Of a stretch of DNA of 42,564 nt, positions 23,078-31,964 are shown in pieces; within the stretch, counting starts at the first letter, position 1; each line of letters opens with the position of its first letter. Made by a program: the position numbers and the translations under genes. The DNA comes from Candidatus Onthousia faecipullorum (lineage in GTDB: Bacteria > Bacillota_I > Bacilli_A > RF39 > UBA660). The notes beneath the pieces are model-generated. The model saw nothing but the letters and a program-made list of their open reading frames with translations. It was not told the origin of the DNA and searched no databases. The stretch spans positions 1-42,564 of the forward strand of contig DVKQ01000101.1 in assembly GCA_018715925.1 (NCBI GenBank), given 5' to 3'.

Positions 23078-23335
23078 TTATGCAAGCTCTTTAATGTAAT
23101 TTTTTATCTCTATATCAGTTAAAACATTACCAGTAGAGACAACTTTATCTTCTATCATAAGAGCAGGAATGACATTTATGTTATATTTCTTTTTATAAGT
23201 AGAGTCTATTTTCTCAATATTAAATTCCATATCAAGTTCACGTTCTACTTTAGATAAGTTCTTTAATATTTTCATACCATTACTACAATTAGCACCTATA
23301 ACTTTTATATTTACGATATAATCTCCTCCTTTCAT
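23078..23335 (-). CDS. Thioredoxin-fold protein with a single cysteine
   Basis: A small redox-active-disulfide-type protein: NIKVIGANCSNGMKI, then KYNINVIPALMIEDKVV with the cis-proline in IPALMI. The usual CxxC is reduced to CSNG, so only the first cysteine is present. The frame is open from an ATG at 23335, but the AAAGGAGG site lies inside its first codons. The real start is probably about seven bases after it, at a codon that is not ATG/GTG/TTG (ATC or GTA); the mature protein would be about 79 residues. Confidence 0.7.
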   Translation of the reverse strand: MKGGDYIVNIKVIGANCSNGMKILKNLSKVERELDMEFNIEKIDSTYKKKYNINVIPALMIEDKVVSTGNVLTDIEIKNYIKELA

Positions 23336-23377
23336 AATTTAAGTATAAAGGAAAAATATGGGAAAACTATGGGCTAA

Positions 23378-23665
23378 TTATGAAATATTAACTAAATCGA
23401 TAACTAGATTAGAGTATTCTTTATGATTATTAATCCATTTAATAGCATACGTACAACTACATTTTACTTTAATATTATTTTCTTTAAAATAATTAAAAGC
23501 ATAAGTTAAAAGAAGACTTGCGATACCTTTTCCTCTTAAACTTATATCAACATAAGTATGATTAACATCTACAACATTAGAAGATATATAAGGATAATCT
23601 ACTTCTCCTAAAATATTACCTTTATCATCTAAATATATTGTTCTATTCTCTTCTACTTTAAACAT
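23378..23665 (-). CDS. Small GNAT-like acetyltransferase (YjdJ type)
   Basis: A 95-residue protein with a beta start (EENRTIYLDDKGNILGEVDYPY), then THTYVDISLRGKGIASLLL, cited by its LRGKGIASLLL acetyl-CoA loop, and CSCTYAIKWI. Length and layout match the YjdJ/At1g77540 group of minimal GNAT domains, whose substrates are unknown. It is monocistronic and has no strong ribosome binding site (GATCGTGATAAA). Confidence 0.82.
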   Translation of the reverse strand: MFKVEENRTIYLDDKGNILGEVDYPYISSNVVDVNHTYVDISLRGKGIASLLLTYAFNYFKENNIKVKCSCTYAIKWINNHKEYSNLVIDLVNIS

Positions 23666-23764
23666 TTTATCACGATCCTTATAGACTAATTATATAACAG
23701 AAATTTCCTATTTACTATATATTTGCCATAAGTTATAATAAAACAAAAAGAAAGGAAGAAGTTT

Positions 23765-24022
23765 ATGAAATGTCCAGTATGTAAAGATGTTACTCTATTA
23801 ATGAGTGAAAGACGTGGTGTAGAAATAGATTATTGTCCAGAGTGCCGTGGTATCTGGTTAGATCGTGGAGAGCTTGAAAAGATTATGGAAAAAGAAGATA
23901 CTTATATAAATAAAGAAATTAAAGAAAGTTCTCACAAAGAATCAAAACATTATGAAGAAAAACCTAAAAAGCATAAAAGAGAATCATTTATGAGTGAAAT
24001 CTTTGAAATGTTTGGAGAGTAA
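23765..24022 (+). CDS. Zinc-ribbon protein (zf-TFIIB domain)
   Basis: An 85-residue protein. The N-terminal 40 residues hold CPVCKD and YCPECRGIWLDRGELEKI, the exact pattern of the bacterial zf-TFIIB family (two CxxC pairs for one zinc, then W-LDRGEL). The C-terminal half is Lys/Glu-rich. Function unknown. GGAAGAAG precedes the ATG and TATAAT lies at 23734-23739. Confidence 0.9.
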   Translation: MKCPVCKDVTLLMSERRGVEIDYCPECRGIWLDRGELEKIMEKEDTYINKEIKESSHKESKHYEEKPKKHKRESFMSEIFEMFGE

Positions 24023-24023
24023 A

Positions 24024-24052
24024 AAAATAGTAGTTAAGAACACTACTATTTT
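24024..24052. terminator. Bidirectional terminator
   Basis: Perfect 11-bp stem AAAATAGTAGT/ACTACTATTTT, 7-base loop, with A and T runs on the two sides. It lies between convergent genes. Confidence 0.87.
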
Positions 24053-24056
24053 TATT

Positions 24057-24818
24057 TTATAATCCTATCTTACTACTTTCATCTTCCTGTAATATTTCAC
24101 TTAATACCCAGTTATTATCATCATTTTTAACAAATTTCCAAAACTCTACAAAAGATTTATTTTTAGTATTTCCACTAACTATATTATTTGTCTTAGTATC
24201 AACGATATAATCTATCATTTTTCCTTTTATATAAAACCAAATCAAATCTTTATTATCATCTTTATCATCATAAACAGATACCGGTTTTAGATTAACTAAT
24301 CTTATTTTCTTTAAGATATTTCTTCTATTATTAATATCCATCCACTCAAGTTTAGACTTAAAGTTCTCATATAAATCTTTATCCATATAGTCTTTTGCTT
24401 TACTAATATCGTTACTAGTCCAAGCTTCTTGTACGATATAAAATGTTTCTATTACTCTATTTTCAATAGTTTTATACTTCCAAGTAATATCCTTATTATC
24501 TAATAATCTTAAATATCTTTTACTATTAAAAGATGCTCTTAATACTTTAAAATATAAGATTATTGTAGATGCAAATATTATAAGCATAAATATTATAGAA
24601 GAAATAATAGTAGAAAGAGGATTACTATAACCTCTACTTCCATAATGTCTACTACTAGAACCACCAGAACTTGAATGAGATCCACCACTACTTCCCCCAC
24701 CTGCTCTTAAAATTGTTATAGGACTATTATAAGACATTTCTTTAGCATTTACTACAATAGCATTACAAGAAATAACTACTAATAAAAGTAGAAATGATAA
24801 TAATAAAACATTTCTCAT
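24057..24818 (-). CDS. Tim44-like domain membrane protein
   Basis: A 253-residue protein. A signal peptide (about 1-25), a Gly/Ser-rich segment (GGGSSGGSHSSSGGSSS, about 40-62), one membrane span (about 72-95), and a cytoplasmic domain about 110-248 resembling the bacterial Tim44/MBA1-like fold (FYIVQEAWTSNDISKAKDYM, then beta strands and VEFWKFVKND). These proteins are widespread in Bacillota with unclear roles. It is last in a run of four same-strand genes. Confidence 0.78.
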   Translation of the reverse strand: MRNVLLLSFLLLLVVISCNAIVVNAKEMSYNSPITILRAGGGSSGGSHSSSGGSSSRHYGSRGYSNPLSTIISSIIFMLIIFASTIILYFKVLRASFNSKRYLRLLDNKDITWKYKTIENRVIETFYIVQEAWTSNDISKAKDYMDKDLYENFKSKLEWMDINNRRNILKKIRLVNLKPVSVYDDKDDNKDLIWFYIKGKMIDYIVDTKTNNIVSGNTKNKSFVEFWKFVKNDDNNWVLSEILQEDESSKIGL

Positions 24819-24823
24819 AAACT

Positions 24824-25300
24824 TTAACCTTCTTCTATTATTTTACATACATCTATCCACTCTTTATAATTAGATGTTTCTTCTAACTCTTTAATAGTAA
24901 GTTTTACAGCACTGTTACTACTACCACAAGCAGGATAAACTATATCGAAGTCTTTTAGAGATATATCTAAATAAACATCTACCCCTTCATTTATACCAAA
25001 AGGACAAACTCCACCTACTTTATGACCAATAAGAGGTTCTACCTCATCAGCTTTAAGCATTTTGGCTTTCTCATTGAATTTACTTTTATATTTGGAATTA
25101 TCTATCTTTCTATTACCTGCTGTTACTATTAATATAGGTTTATTACTTACTAAAAATGATAGAGTTTTAGCAATTTCCGCTTCTTTACAGTTTAAAGCAA
25201 TAGATGCTTCCTTAACCGTTGCAGATGATGTATCAAATTCTTTTATCTTACTATCTAATCCATATTTTTCTAAATGTTCTTTCGCATTTTTTAATGACAT
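24824..25300 (-). CDS. YbaK/EbsC-type aminoacyl-tRNA deacylase
   Basis: A 158-residue protein. The pattern EASIALNCKEAEIAKTL, PILIVTAGNRKIDNSKY, GHKVGGVCPFGI and PACGSSN is that of the YbaK/ProX editing fold, which hydrolyses mischarged tRNAs such as Cys- or Ala-tRNA-Pro. The conserved Lys (AKTL) and GG..PFG loop are present. The ATG at 25300 follows AAGGAGTGAAAG. It lies in an operon between a nucleotide kinase-like gene and the Tim44-like gene, with three- to five-base or slightly larger gaps. Confidence 0.9.
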   Translation of the reverse strand: MSLKNAKEHLEKYGLDSKIKEFDTSSATVKEASIALNCKEAEIAKTLSFLVSNKPILIVTAGNRKIDNSKYKSKFNEKAKMLKADEVEPLIGHKVGGVCPFGINEGVDVYLDISLKDFDIVYPACGSSNSAVKLTIKELEETSNYKEWIDVCKIIEEG

Positions 25301-25312
25301 AACTTTCACTCC

Positions 25313-25801
25313 TTATCTATTTTCTAACTCATTTAATTTATCTTTATCTAAATAAATAACTTTTTCTTTAAAATTATTTATATAATCTAGCTTCTTCTTT
25401 TCTTTCTTATAATAACTATTAACAACTCTAACCATATCTATTAACTGTAATAATGTTGGTGGATAATTATACTCTTCCTTACCTTTCCTCCTATTAAACC
25501 ACCGTTTTATAACTCTTTTATAAACTTCTCTTTTCTTTAAGCTTATATAATATATCTTATCACATTTTTCTAAGCCTTTAACAAATTTACTTCTTCCTAC
25601 ATCTTCTATTATAAAAGAATCTTTAGATAAAATATCATTAAACATTTTCTTAATAGTTTCATCATCTCTTCTAGTATGATTATTATTATCATCAAAAACT
25701 AATTTATCAAGTTCATATCTTTCTATGTTATATTTCCTACTTAATACTTTACTTAAAGTTGTTTTACCTGAAGCAGGTGGTCCTATAATATATATTTTCA
25801 T
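25313..25801 (-). CDS. P-loop kinase-like protein (FlaR / adenylate-kinase-like)
   Basis: A 162-residue NTPase. Walker A is GPPASGKTT at residues 6-14, ELDKLVFDDN follows with a metal-binding Asp, then SFIIEDVGRS as the Walker B-like strand, and KRWFNRRKGKEEYNYPP as a basic lid. This matches the group annotated as topology modulation protein FlaR, probably a small-molecule kinase. It sits directly downstream of the VanZ-like gene. Confidence 0.85.
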   Translation of the reverse strand: MKIYIIGPPASGKTTLSKVLSRKYNIERYELDKLVFDDNNNHTRRDDETIKKMFNDILSKDSFIIEDVGRSKFVKGLEKCDKIYYISLKKREVYKRVIKRWFNRRKGKEEYNYPPTLLQLIDMVRVVNSYYKKEKKKLDYINNFKEKVIYLDKDKLNELENR

Positions 25802-25808
25802 AATAGTT

Positions 25809-27161
25809 CTAACTTAACTCCTCAATCATTACATTTAAATCTTTATCAACATTTATTTTATATTTCTTTTCTAAGTTCAATGTATCATCTTTAACATTTA
25901 AAATTCTAATACTAGCATTCGTTTCACCAACTTCTTTAGGTATAACAAAGAACTTTAATCTATATTTAGAACTAGTAGGATTATTTATATCATAATCTGA
26001 ATAAGCTTCTACTTCTTCTATATTTACAAGTTTTTCATCATCAATTTTAATATCTGCATAAATTTCTCCAGTCCCACTAATATTTATTTCTTCATATTTA
26101 TTTACTCTTGTATATTCTAAGCCAGCATCTTTCATCTTATCAATCGTAATATAGTAAGCTATATTATTACTATTTAATAAATCTTTCACTAAATATTTTT
26201 CATTATCATTAATTACTGCATAAACATTATCACTCTTTTTACAATTAAAATAGTATTCATAATATTTATCTTCAAAAAACAATTCTTTTTCTCCATCACA
26301 ATCTAGGGAATCATCTACTATTTCTAATCTATAATTATAATAATTATCATATTCTTCTAAGTTTTTATCATAGAGTGTTCTTCTATAAAAAACTAATCCT
26401 ACTCCTAAACTTACAACTATTAAAAAGGCAATTACTATTTTAACAATAGAACTTCTTTTTATTTTATTATTCTCTAATAAGAAAATATTTCTTAACAATT
26501 TATTTAATGAAGGTATCTTTAATATTTTATAGATGATGAGTGCAAAAGAAACATTTAAAATTAAATCATCTATATCACAACTACCTGACAATGTTATAAA
26601 TTGAAGTAGTTCAATTCCTAAAACAAATAGAATAATAGTTATTAAAAACACTTTAAAATTATTCTGTTTTTTAAAGAGTAATGGTAAAAAGAAAGCCATA
26701 GGTATACAAGCGACAATATTTCCTAAGAGATTATACATAATAGTGCTAGTATCATATAAACTATCAAAAGCGTTTATATAACTTGTAATAGTTGCAAAAG
26801 GGATAATATTAAATCTATCTTTTAAATAACTATTTAAAGTTTCACTTGACCAAGAAATATTAAAAAAGCCTGTTCTTCCAAAATATTCATCAAATAATGT
26901 TAAGGTAAAGAATAGAAGTAAATATAGAATAAAGAATATCCATAAATTTACTTTCATTGGTTTATTATCATTTCTATATTTAGATAAATAAAAACCACCA
27001 AAATATAAAAATATACAACTTATAATTAATAATAGTAATCTAAGAATTGCTGTCATACTTATTGTCTTTGTTAAATCAAATAATAAATAGGCTCCAATTA
27101 TTATAATAGAAAATAAGTAAAATAAGATCGAAAGTATTAATAAGATTCTTTTAGTTTTCAT
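25809..27161 (-). CDS. VanZ-like membrane protein with C-terminal outer domain
   Basis: A 450-residue protein. The N-terminal half has about six membrane spans with VanZ-family motifs: FNIIPF at about residue 117, NLLGNIVACIPMAFFLPL at about 143-160, and GIELLQF...SCDIDDLILN. After another span (about 237-257) comes a beta-rich outer domain of about 190 residues that typical VanZ proteins (about 160 residues) lack. The role is unknown; VanZ itself lowers teicoplanin susceptibility. Confidence 0.82.
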   Translation of the reverse strand: MKTKRILLILSILFYLFSIIIIGAYLLFDLTKTISMTAILRLLLLIISCIFLYFGGFYLSKYRNDNKPMKVNLWIFFILYLLLFFTLTLFDEYFGRTGFFNISWSSETLNSYLKDRFNIIPFATITSYINAFDSLYDTSTIMYNLLGNIVACIPMAFFLPLLFKKQNNFKVFLITIILFVLGIELLQFITLSGSCDIDDLILNVSFALIIYKILKIPSLNKLLRNIFLLENNKIKRSSIVKIVIAFLIVVSLGVGLVFYRRTLYDKNLEEYDNYYNYRLEIVDDSLDCDGEKELFFEDKYYEYYFNCKKSDNVYAVINDNEKYLVKDLLNSNNIAYYITIDKMKDAGLEYTRVNKYEEINISGTGEIYADIKIDDEKLVNIEEVEAYSDYDINNPTSSKYRLKFFVIPKEVGETNASIRILNVKDDTLNLEKKYKINVDKDLNVMIEELS

Positions 27162-27338
27162 AAATAAACTCCTCGTATAACTTTTAAATAATTATATCAG
27201 TGTTAAGATAACAAAACAAGTAACACACTTATATCTATAAAGTATATTCTTTATATTAACAATTATTTAAACCTAAATTAAGAAACTTTCCCAAAAACGC
27301 AAATTCCTTATAGATAAAAAATAGAACTCTTAAAAGCC

Positions 27339-28571
27339 CTATTTTAAATCTTCTTTATTATAAATAAAATCTACTATATTAACATTTTTAATACCTTCAA
27401 CATTTCTTTGCAATACTAAGTCTGATACAAATAGATATCTAGGATACATTTCCTTTATTTTGTAAAATGGTTTATATTCTCTTTCGGCAGTTTTCTCATC
27501 ATCTATATTTTTAGTAACTTGAATATAAAAGTACTCATCTACACCACGTCTTGCAATAAAATCACATTCTAAATTTCCTATTCTACCTACACTTAAACTA
27601 TAACCTTTAGTTTTCAAATATGAAAATAGTACATTTTCTAAAACAGGTCCATAATTAATTCTATTATCAGTATTTAAGGCATAATATATACTTAAATCTG
27701 CTAAATAATACTTCTTTTCTCCTTCTAATACTTTTTTTGATTTCATATCAAATAAATCACATGAATATATAATCTTAGCATTTTCTAAAATTTCTATATA
27801 TGTTTTAATAGTTCTCCTATCAACATTTATTTTTTGTCCTACTAAATAATCATATATACTACCTACACTAATAACAGAACCAAAATTATTTACAACAAAA
27901 TTTTGTATTACTTCAAATAAATCTTTATCCTTTATTTTTTTATGTGTCTTAATATCTTTATCAAAAATTTGCCCTATAACATTTCTAGTATATAATAATT
28001 TATCTTCATATTTTTCATAATATAACGAACCTGGAAAACCACCATTTCTTATAAACTCTTCAAATTCTAAATAAATATTAGAATTAATACTTTTATTAAG
28101 AAACTTTTTCATATCAACATATTCATAAAAGTTAAGTGGTAACATTTCTATCTCAATATATCTTCCAGTTAATTTAGTTACAAGTTCACCACTAAGTAAA
28201 TATGAGTTTGATCCCGTTAAAAATATTGAAAAATTACCTTCTTCCCTGTAAGCATTAACAACAGATTCAAAACCACTAACATTTTCTACTTCATCAATAA
28301 AGAGATATTTAAAATGATTATCTTTTATTAAATCATCAATGATCTTTTCAAGTTCTTTAGGAGTTTTAACATCTTTATATTCTTTTCTATCTAATTCAAT
28401 ATAAATAATATCTTTATCTTTTACTCCTTTATCTTTTAATTCCTCTATAACTGTTTTTAACAAATAAGATTTACCACATCTTCTAATACCTGTAATTACT
28501 TTTATCATCGTATCGTCATAAAAGCCTCTAATCTTATTTAAATAATCTTCTCTTTTATATAATCTTTCCAT
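27339..28571 (-). CDS. AAA-family ATP-binding protein with DUF4143 domain
   Basis: A 410-residue protein. Walker A reads GIRRCGKS (about 28-35), Walker B YLFIDEVEN, sensor TGSNSYLLSGEL. A linker HTH (about 215-260) is followed by a C-terminal DUF4143 domain with GPVLENVLFSYL and LECDFIARRG, which resembles a PD-(D/E)xK-like core. The function of the family is not established. A paralogue lies at 35200-36402. The promoter abuts a long inverted repeat. It is monocistronic. Confidence 0.9.
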   Translation of the reverse strand: MERLYKREDYLNKIRGFYDDTMIKVITGIRRCGKSYLLKTVIEELKDKGVKDKDIIYIELDRKEYKDVKTPKELEKIIDDLIKDNHFKYLFIDEVENVSGFESVVNAYREEGNFSIFLTGSNSYLLSGELVTKLTGRYIEIEMLPLNFYEYVDMKKFLNKSINSNIYLEFEEFIRNGGFPGSLYYEKYEDKLLYTRNVIGQIFDKDIKTHKKIKDKDLFEVIQNFVVNNFGSVISVGSIYDYLVGQKINVDRRTIKTYIEILENAKIIYSCDLFDMKSKKVLEGEKKYYLADLSIYYALNTDNRINYGPVLENVLFSYLKTKGYSLSVGRIGNLECDFIARRGVDEYFYIQVTKNIDDEKTAEREYKPFYKIKEMYPRYLFVSDLVLQRNVEGIKNVNIVDFIYNKEDLK

Positions 28572-28589
28572 TGTTCTTCACCTACATTA

Positions 28590-28618
28590 ATTATATACTA
28601 CATCGTATAAATAGTCAA
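28590..28618 (-). promoter_or_regulatory. Promoter of the first DUF4143 gene
   Basis: TTGACT (28613-28618), 17 bases, TATAAT (28590-28595) on the minus strand. Its -35 touches the 20-bp inverted repeat that follows. Confidence 0.8.
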
Positions 28619-28667
28619 GTTATCGACCAATTTTGAACGGTAATATGTCAAAAATGGTCGATAACTT
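28617..28667. repeat. 20-bp inverted repeat next to the DUF4143 promoter
   Basis: Arms 28617-28636 and 28648-28667 match at 19 of 20 positions (core AAGTTATCGACCA), separated by 11 bases. There is no T run, so it is not a typical terminator. Its place directly upstream of the -35 box suggests a binding site or a residual end of a small mobile element. Confidence 0.7.
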
Positions 28668-28705
28668 ATAAAGCTTAGTATAAATTATTTTGTCAACCTA
28701 GACTT

Positions 28706-29236
28706 TTATAAATTTATTTTTTCTATTTTAACTACAACTCCTGATACTATCTGATTAAATTTCTTCCACTTCTTTTCTTCTACTATTTCAAAGCCAACAT
28801 TTTGAAAAAGTTTTAAAGCATTAACTCTGTTCTTTTCAAAATTGTCATATAAAGAGTCTATTTCCTTTGAAAATGCTTGTTTGAGGAGAAGTATTAAAGC
28901 TGGTTTAGAATAACCACAACCTCTATATTTTGATTCTATAACAATACCACATTCATATCTATTTTCTTCATTATTATAGTTATAATTTACATATCCAACA
29001 TATTTATTTAAGTTAACATCTTTTATATAAGCAAAAAAAGTATTTTTATCTTTCCGTTTATTATACTTTTCTAACCATTTATCTTTGTCAAAATCAATAC
29101 ATCCTGTATCATAATGATATCCACTATAAGAGACATCATATCCTGCATTATAAGACATTGTATCTTTATCACTTAATAATTTTTGTTCATAATAATATTC
29201 TTCTAGTTTTGGTTCAATTAATATAATGTTTTTCAT
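28706..29236 (-). CDS. GNAT-family acetyltransferase
   Basis: A 176-residue protein. The GNAT core includes YVGYVNYNYN, CGIVIESKYRGCGYSKPALILLLKQAF (acetyl-CoA loop YRGCGYSK, about 112-119) and NRVNALKLFQNVGFEIVEE, which is the RimJ/RimL-type C-terminal motif. The substrate is unknown. It is transcribed alone, with GAAAGGATGAAAA before the ATG. Confidence 0.87.
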   Translation of the reverse strand: MKNIILIEPKLEEYYYEQKLLSDKDTMSYNAGYDVSYSGYHYDTGCIDFDKDKWLEKYNKRKDKNTFFAYIKDVNLNKYVGYVNYNYNNEENRYECGIVIESKYRGCGYSKPALILLLKQAFSKEIDSLYDNFEKNRVNALKLFQNVGFEIVEEKKWKKFNQIVSGVVVKIEKINL

Positions 29237-29267
29237 CCTTTCACCTCTAATAATAAAATTATACCAG

Positions 29268-29291
29268 TAAAAAAGAGCCTTAGAAAGCTCT
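29268..29291 (-). terminator. Terminator of the Nat-type ABC operon
   Basis: AGAGC/GCTCT short stem with an 8-base loop, followed on the minus strand by six T. It overlaps the stop of the permease gene. Confidence 0.6.
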
Positions 29292-30429
29292 AAAATAATA
29301 CTTTTTCACTCTTATATTGTTTAATTATTACTACTAAGACTAATGTAATAATGACAATTGTTGATAAACTCATTAATAAAATATTAACAATATCTATATT
29401 ACCTACAACTATATCTTGAAATAAAAGTGTAAAGTTTAAGAAAGGTACTAATGATAAAAGTGGTGATGAACTAATACCAGCCATAAAAGCAATCATACCT
29501 GGAAAGAAACATATAAAAGTTAATGGTGTTAAAGCACTTTGAGCTTCTTTAAAGGTTTTAGATTTACTGGCAATGGCGATACAAAGACCACTAACTAGTA
29601 GAGAGTATGCAATAATTACTAATACTGCAAAGATTAAACTACTAGTAGATAACATTAAATTAGTATCTTTATATATTTCAAAAGCACCATTAGCATACAC
29701 TAACGAAATAATCATTAAGATTAAACTAACAATACCTGTAATAATTGATGATAAAGAAACACTTAAGAACTTACCAACAATGATATCTCTACTTTTAATT
29801 GGAAAAGTAAGTAATGTTTCAAGAGTTCCTCTTTCTTTTTCTCCTGCTGTTGTATCAGTAGCAGGATATGTTGCAGATATAGTAATAGCCATAATTATAA
29901 ATAGAAAGCCATAGTTTACAATATAATTACCATAAAAATTTTCTGTTTCTTTTATATCTTTATTAACAGTTATAATAGAAGTAACATCAGTAGGATTTAT
30001 ATCATTTTCAGTTAAATAATTAGTTTGTAATGCTTCTTTATAAGTAGCAAAGTAAGTATCCATTAAACTTGTAGCATAAGTACTAGTCTCATTATCTTCA
30101 CCATTTATAGTATAAGTACTATCATCTTTTGTAATATATAAATCTATTTCTCCATTACTATACTTATCCTCTAACTCTTCAGTACTTCCACTAATAACTT
30201 CTATATCTAAATTATCTGCAATATCTTTTTCTATCTCATTTAATTCATAATCAAAACCAATTTTATTATAATCAGTTATAGGTTTATTAGTTTGTGCTTC
30301 AAATAAAGCAGACATTCCTATTACTAAAGCGGGTATTAAAATAGGAATAATTAACATCATCATAAGAGATTTCTTATCACGAAACATCTCTCTTAATTCT
30401 TTCTTTAAAATATTACCTAAATTACTCAT
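29290..30429 (-). CDS. ABC-2 transporter permease, NatB-like
   Basis: About 379 residues. One span lies at about 23-43, an outside domain about 50-165 (TNKPITDYNKIGFDYELNE region), then five spans. The cytoplasmic motif between spans 2 and 3 reads TDTTAGEKERGTLETLLTFPIKSRDIIVGKF, cited by its GEKERGTLETLL core, which is the hallmark of NatB/YhaP-like permeases. The ATG at 30429 follows GGAGGTG and overlaps the ATPase gene by eight bases. It probably exports Na+ or an unknown compound. Confidence 0.85.
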   Translation of the reverse strand: MSNLGNILKKELREMFRDKKSLMMMLIIPILIPALVIGMSALFEAQTNKPITDYNKIGFDYELNEIEKDIADNLDIEVISGSTEELEDKYSNGEIDLYITKDDSTYTINGEDNETSTYATSLMDTYFATYKEALQTNYLTENDINPTDVTSIITVNKDIKETENFYGNYIVNYGFLFIIMAITISATYPATDTTAGEKERGTLETLLTFPIKSRDIIVGKFLSVSLSSIITGIVSLILMIISLVYANGAFEIYKDTNLMLSTSSLIFAVLVIIAYSLLVSGLCIAIASKSKTFKEAQSALTPLTFICFFPGMIAFMAGISSSPLLSLVPFLNFTLLFQDIVVGNIDIVNILLMSLSTIVIITLVLVVIIKQYKSEKVLF

Positions 30430-31177
30430 TAGAAACACCTCCTATTAAAGTAAAGAAAGCATCTCTTAAATTAGTAGTTTTAGTAGATTTTTTTATTTCA
30501 CTAGGAGTACCTTCTTTAATTACAATACCTTTATTAATCATAATAACATTATCACAAATATTTTCAGCTTCTTCCATATAATGAGTAGAATATAAAATTA
30601 TCTTCCCACGTTTCTTTTCTTCTTTAATAAAATCTAAAATAATTTGACTAGAAATAATATCAAGTCCACTAGTCGCTTCATCTAAAATATAGTATTTAGG
30701 ATCGTGCACTAAACATCTTGCGATATTAACTCTTTGGGTTTGTCCTGTCGATAAGTTTTCAATTCTATTATATAGAAAACTATCCATATTTAATTTTTCA
30801 GATATTTCTTTTATTCTACTTTCTAATTTACCTTCCTCTACTCCATAAATATTTCCACACATTTTTAATAATTCATATGGTGATAAAGTATTATAAAGTT
30901 TTGTATTACCAGAAAGATAGGCAATATTTTTCTTAATTTCTATCTCATTATGAAGGTAATTTAACTTTCCAAAATTAATAGTTCCACTAGTAGGCTCAAG
31001 AATACCTGCTATCATTCTAAGTAGTGTTGTTTTTCCTGCCCCATTTGGTCCTAATATTCCGATGATTTCTCCATCTTTAGCTTTAAAACTAATACCATTA
31101 TCAGCATAAAACTCTTCTTTTTTACGTTTAGCATTATACTTAACAAACTTCTTCTTTAAGTCATGTACTTCTAACAT
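30422..31177 (-). CDS. ABC transporter ATP-binding protein, NatA-like
   Basis: A 251-residue ATPase. Walker A GPNGAGKTT at about 43-51, signature LSTGQTQRV at about 145, Walker B YYILDEATSGLD. It is in one operon with the permease that overlaps its end. An insertion near the start (KYNAKRKKEEFYADNGI) is typical of the NatA group. Confidence 0.92.
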   Translation of the reverse strand: MLEVHDLKKKFVKYNAKRKKEEFYADNGISFKAKDGEIIGILGPNGAGKTTLLRMIAGILEPTSGTINFGKLNYLHNEIEIKKNIAYLSGNTKLYNTLSPYELLKMCGNIYGVEEGKLESRIKEISEKLNMDSFLYNRIENLSTGQTQRVNIARCLVHDPKYYILDEATSGLDIISSQIILDFIKEEKKRGKIILYSTHYMEEAENICDNVIMINKGIVIKEGTPSEIKKSTKTTNLRDAFFTLIGGVSNE

Positions 31178-31230
31178 AATTCACCTCTTCCAGGCAAAAT
31201 TATATCATAAGCATAATTATTAAGACAATA

Positions 31231-31256
31231 CAAAAAGAAGAACTTTATATTCTTCT
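31231..31256 (-). terminator. Rho-independent terminator of the flavin reductase gene
   Basis: AGAAGAA/TTCTTCT stem, 7-base loop, followed by TTTTTG on the minus strand. Confidence 0.7.
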
Positions 31257-31296
31257 AGTTAGATTAAAATATATATTATTTTCAAGTATGTAAAGC

Positions 31297-31878
31297 CTAC
31301 TTCATATATTTGTTGCCACTCTTCCAAGCCTCTCCTACTTTTTCACCAATTGCATAATAACCATTTTGGAATTGGTCAAAGATAAAAGCATTTAATTTAG
31401 TAGGGTCAACTTTACCATTTGAATCAAGTACTTCTTCATCTGCTAAAACATTAACTATTTCTCCAACTACTCTAAAACCATCTTCATCTTTTTGAATCTT
31501 ATCAACTTTACATTCTAAAGTAATTGGATACTCTTCAATTATTGGAGCATCTACTCTTTCACTTTTAACTGCATGCATTCCACTTCTTTCAAACTTATCT
31601 TTCATTCTATTACCTGATGCTGTACCAAAGAAGTCAGATTCTGCTAAGTGTGGAATATCTGCAACACTAATAGTAAAAGCTCCTCTTTCTTTAATATTTT
31701 GTGACGTCTTATGAGATTCTGTGATATTTAAAGCAACTTTATTGTTATCACAAATACCTCCCCAAGCCATATTCATAACATCAACACTACCATCTTCACA
31801 GTATGTTGCAATCATTAAAACAGGTATTGGAAACAAATAAGGTTTTACACCTAAATCTTTTTTTGCCATTTTTATCAT
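31297..31878 (-). CDS. Flavin reductase-like (FMN-binding split-barrel) protein
   Basis: A 193-residue protein. PVLMIATYCEDGSVDVMNMAWGG, ALNITESHKTSQNIKERGAFTISV and FFGTASGNRMKDKF match the DIM6/NTAB flavin reductase family, which binds FMN at the split barrel. The partner is unknown. GGAAAGAAT precedes the ATG at 31878; another ATG at 31869 is possible. Confidence 0.88.
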   Translation of the reverse strand: MIKMAKKDLGVKPYLFPIPVLMIATYCEDGSVDVMNMAWGGICDNNKVALNITESHKTSQNIKERGAFTISVADIPHLAESDFFGTASGNRMKDKFERSGMHAVKSERVDAPIIEEYPITLECKVDKIQKDEDGFRVVGEIVNVLADEEVLDSNGKVDPTKLNAFIFDQFQNGYYAIGEKVGEAWKSGNKYMK

Positions 31879-31964
31879 ATTCTTTCCATAACTGTTTTAC
31901 ATCAACTAAACAATTAAATCTATAGCTAAGCTTGTAAATGTGGAACAAATAAAACAAACTAATA

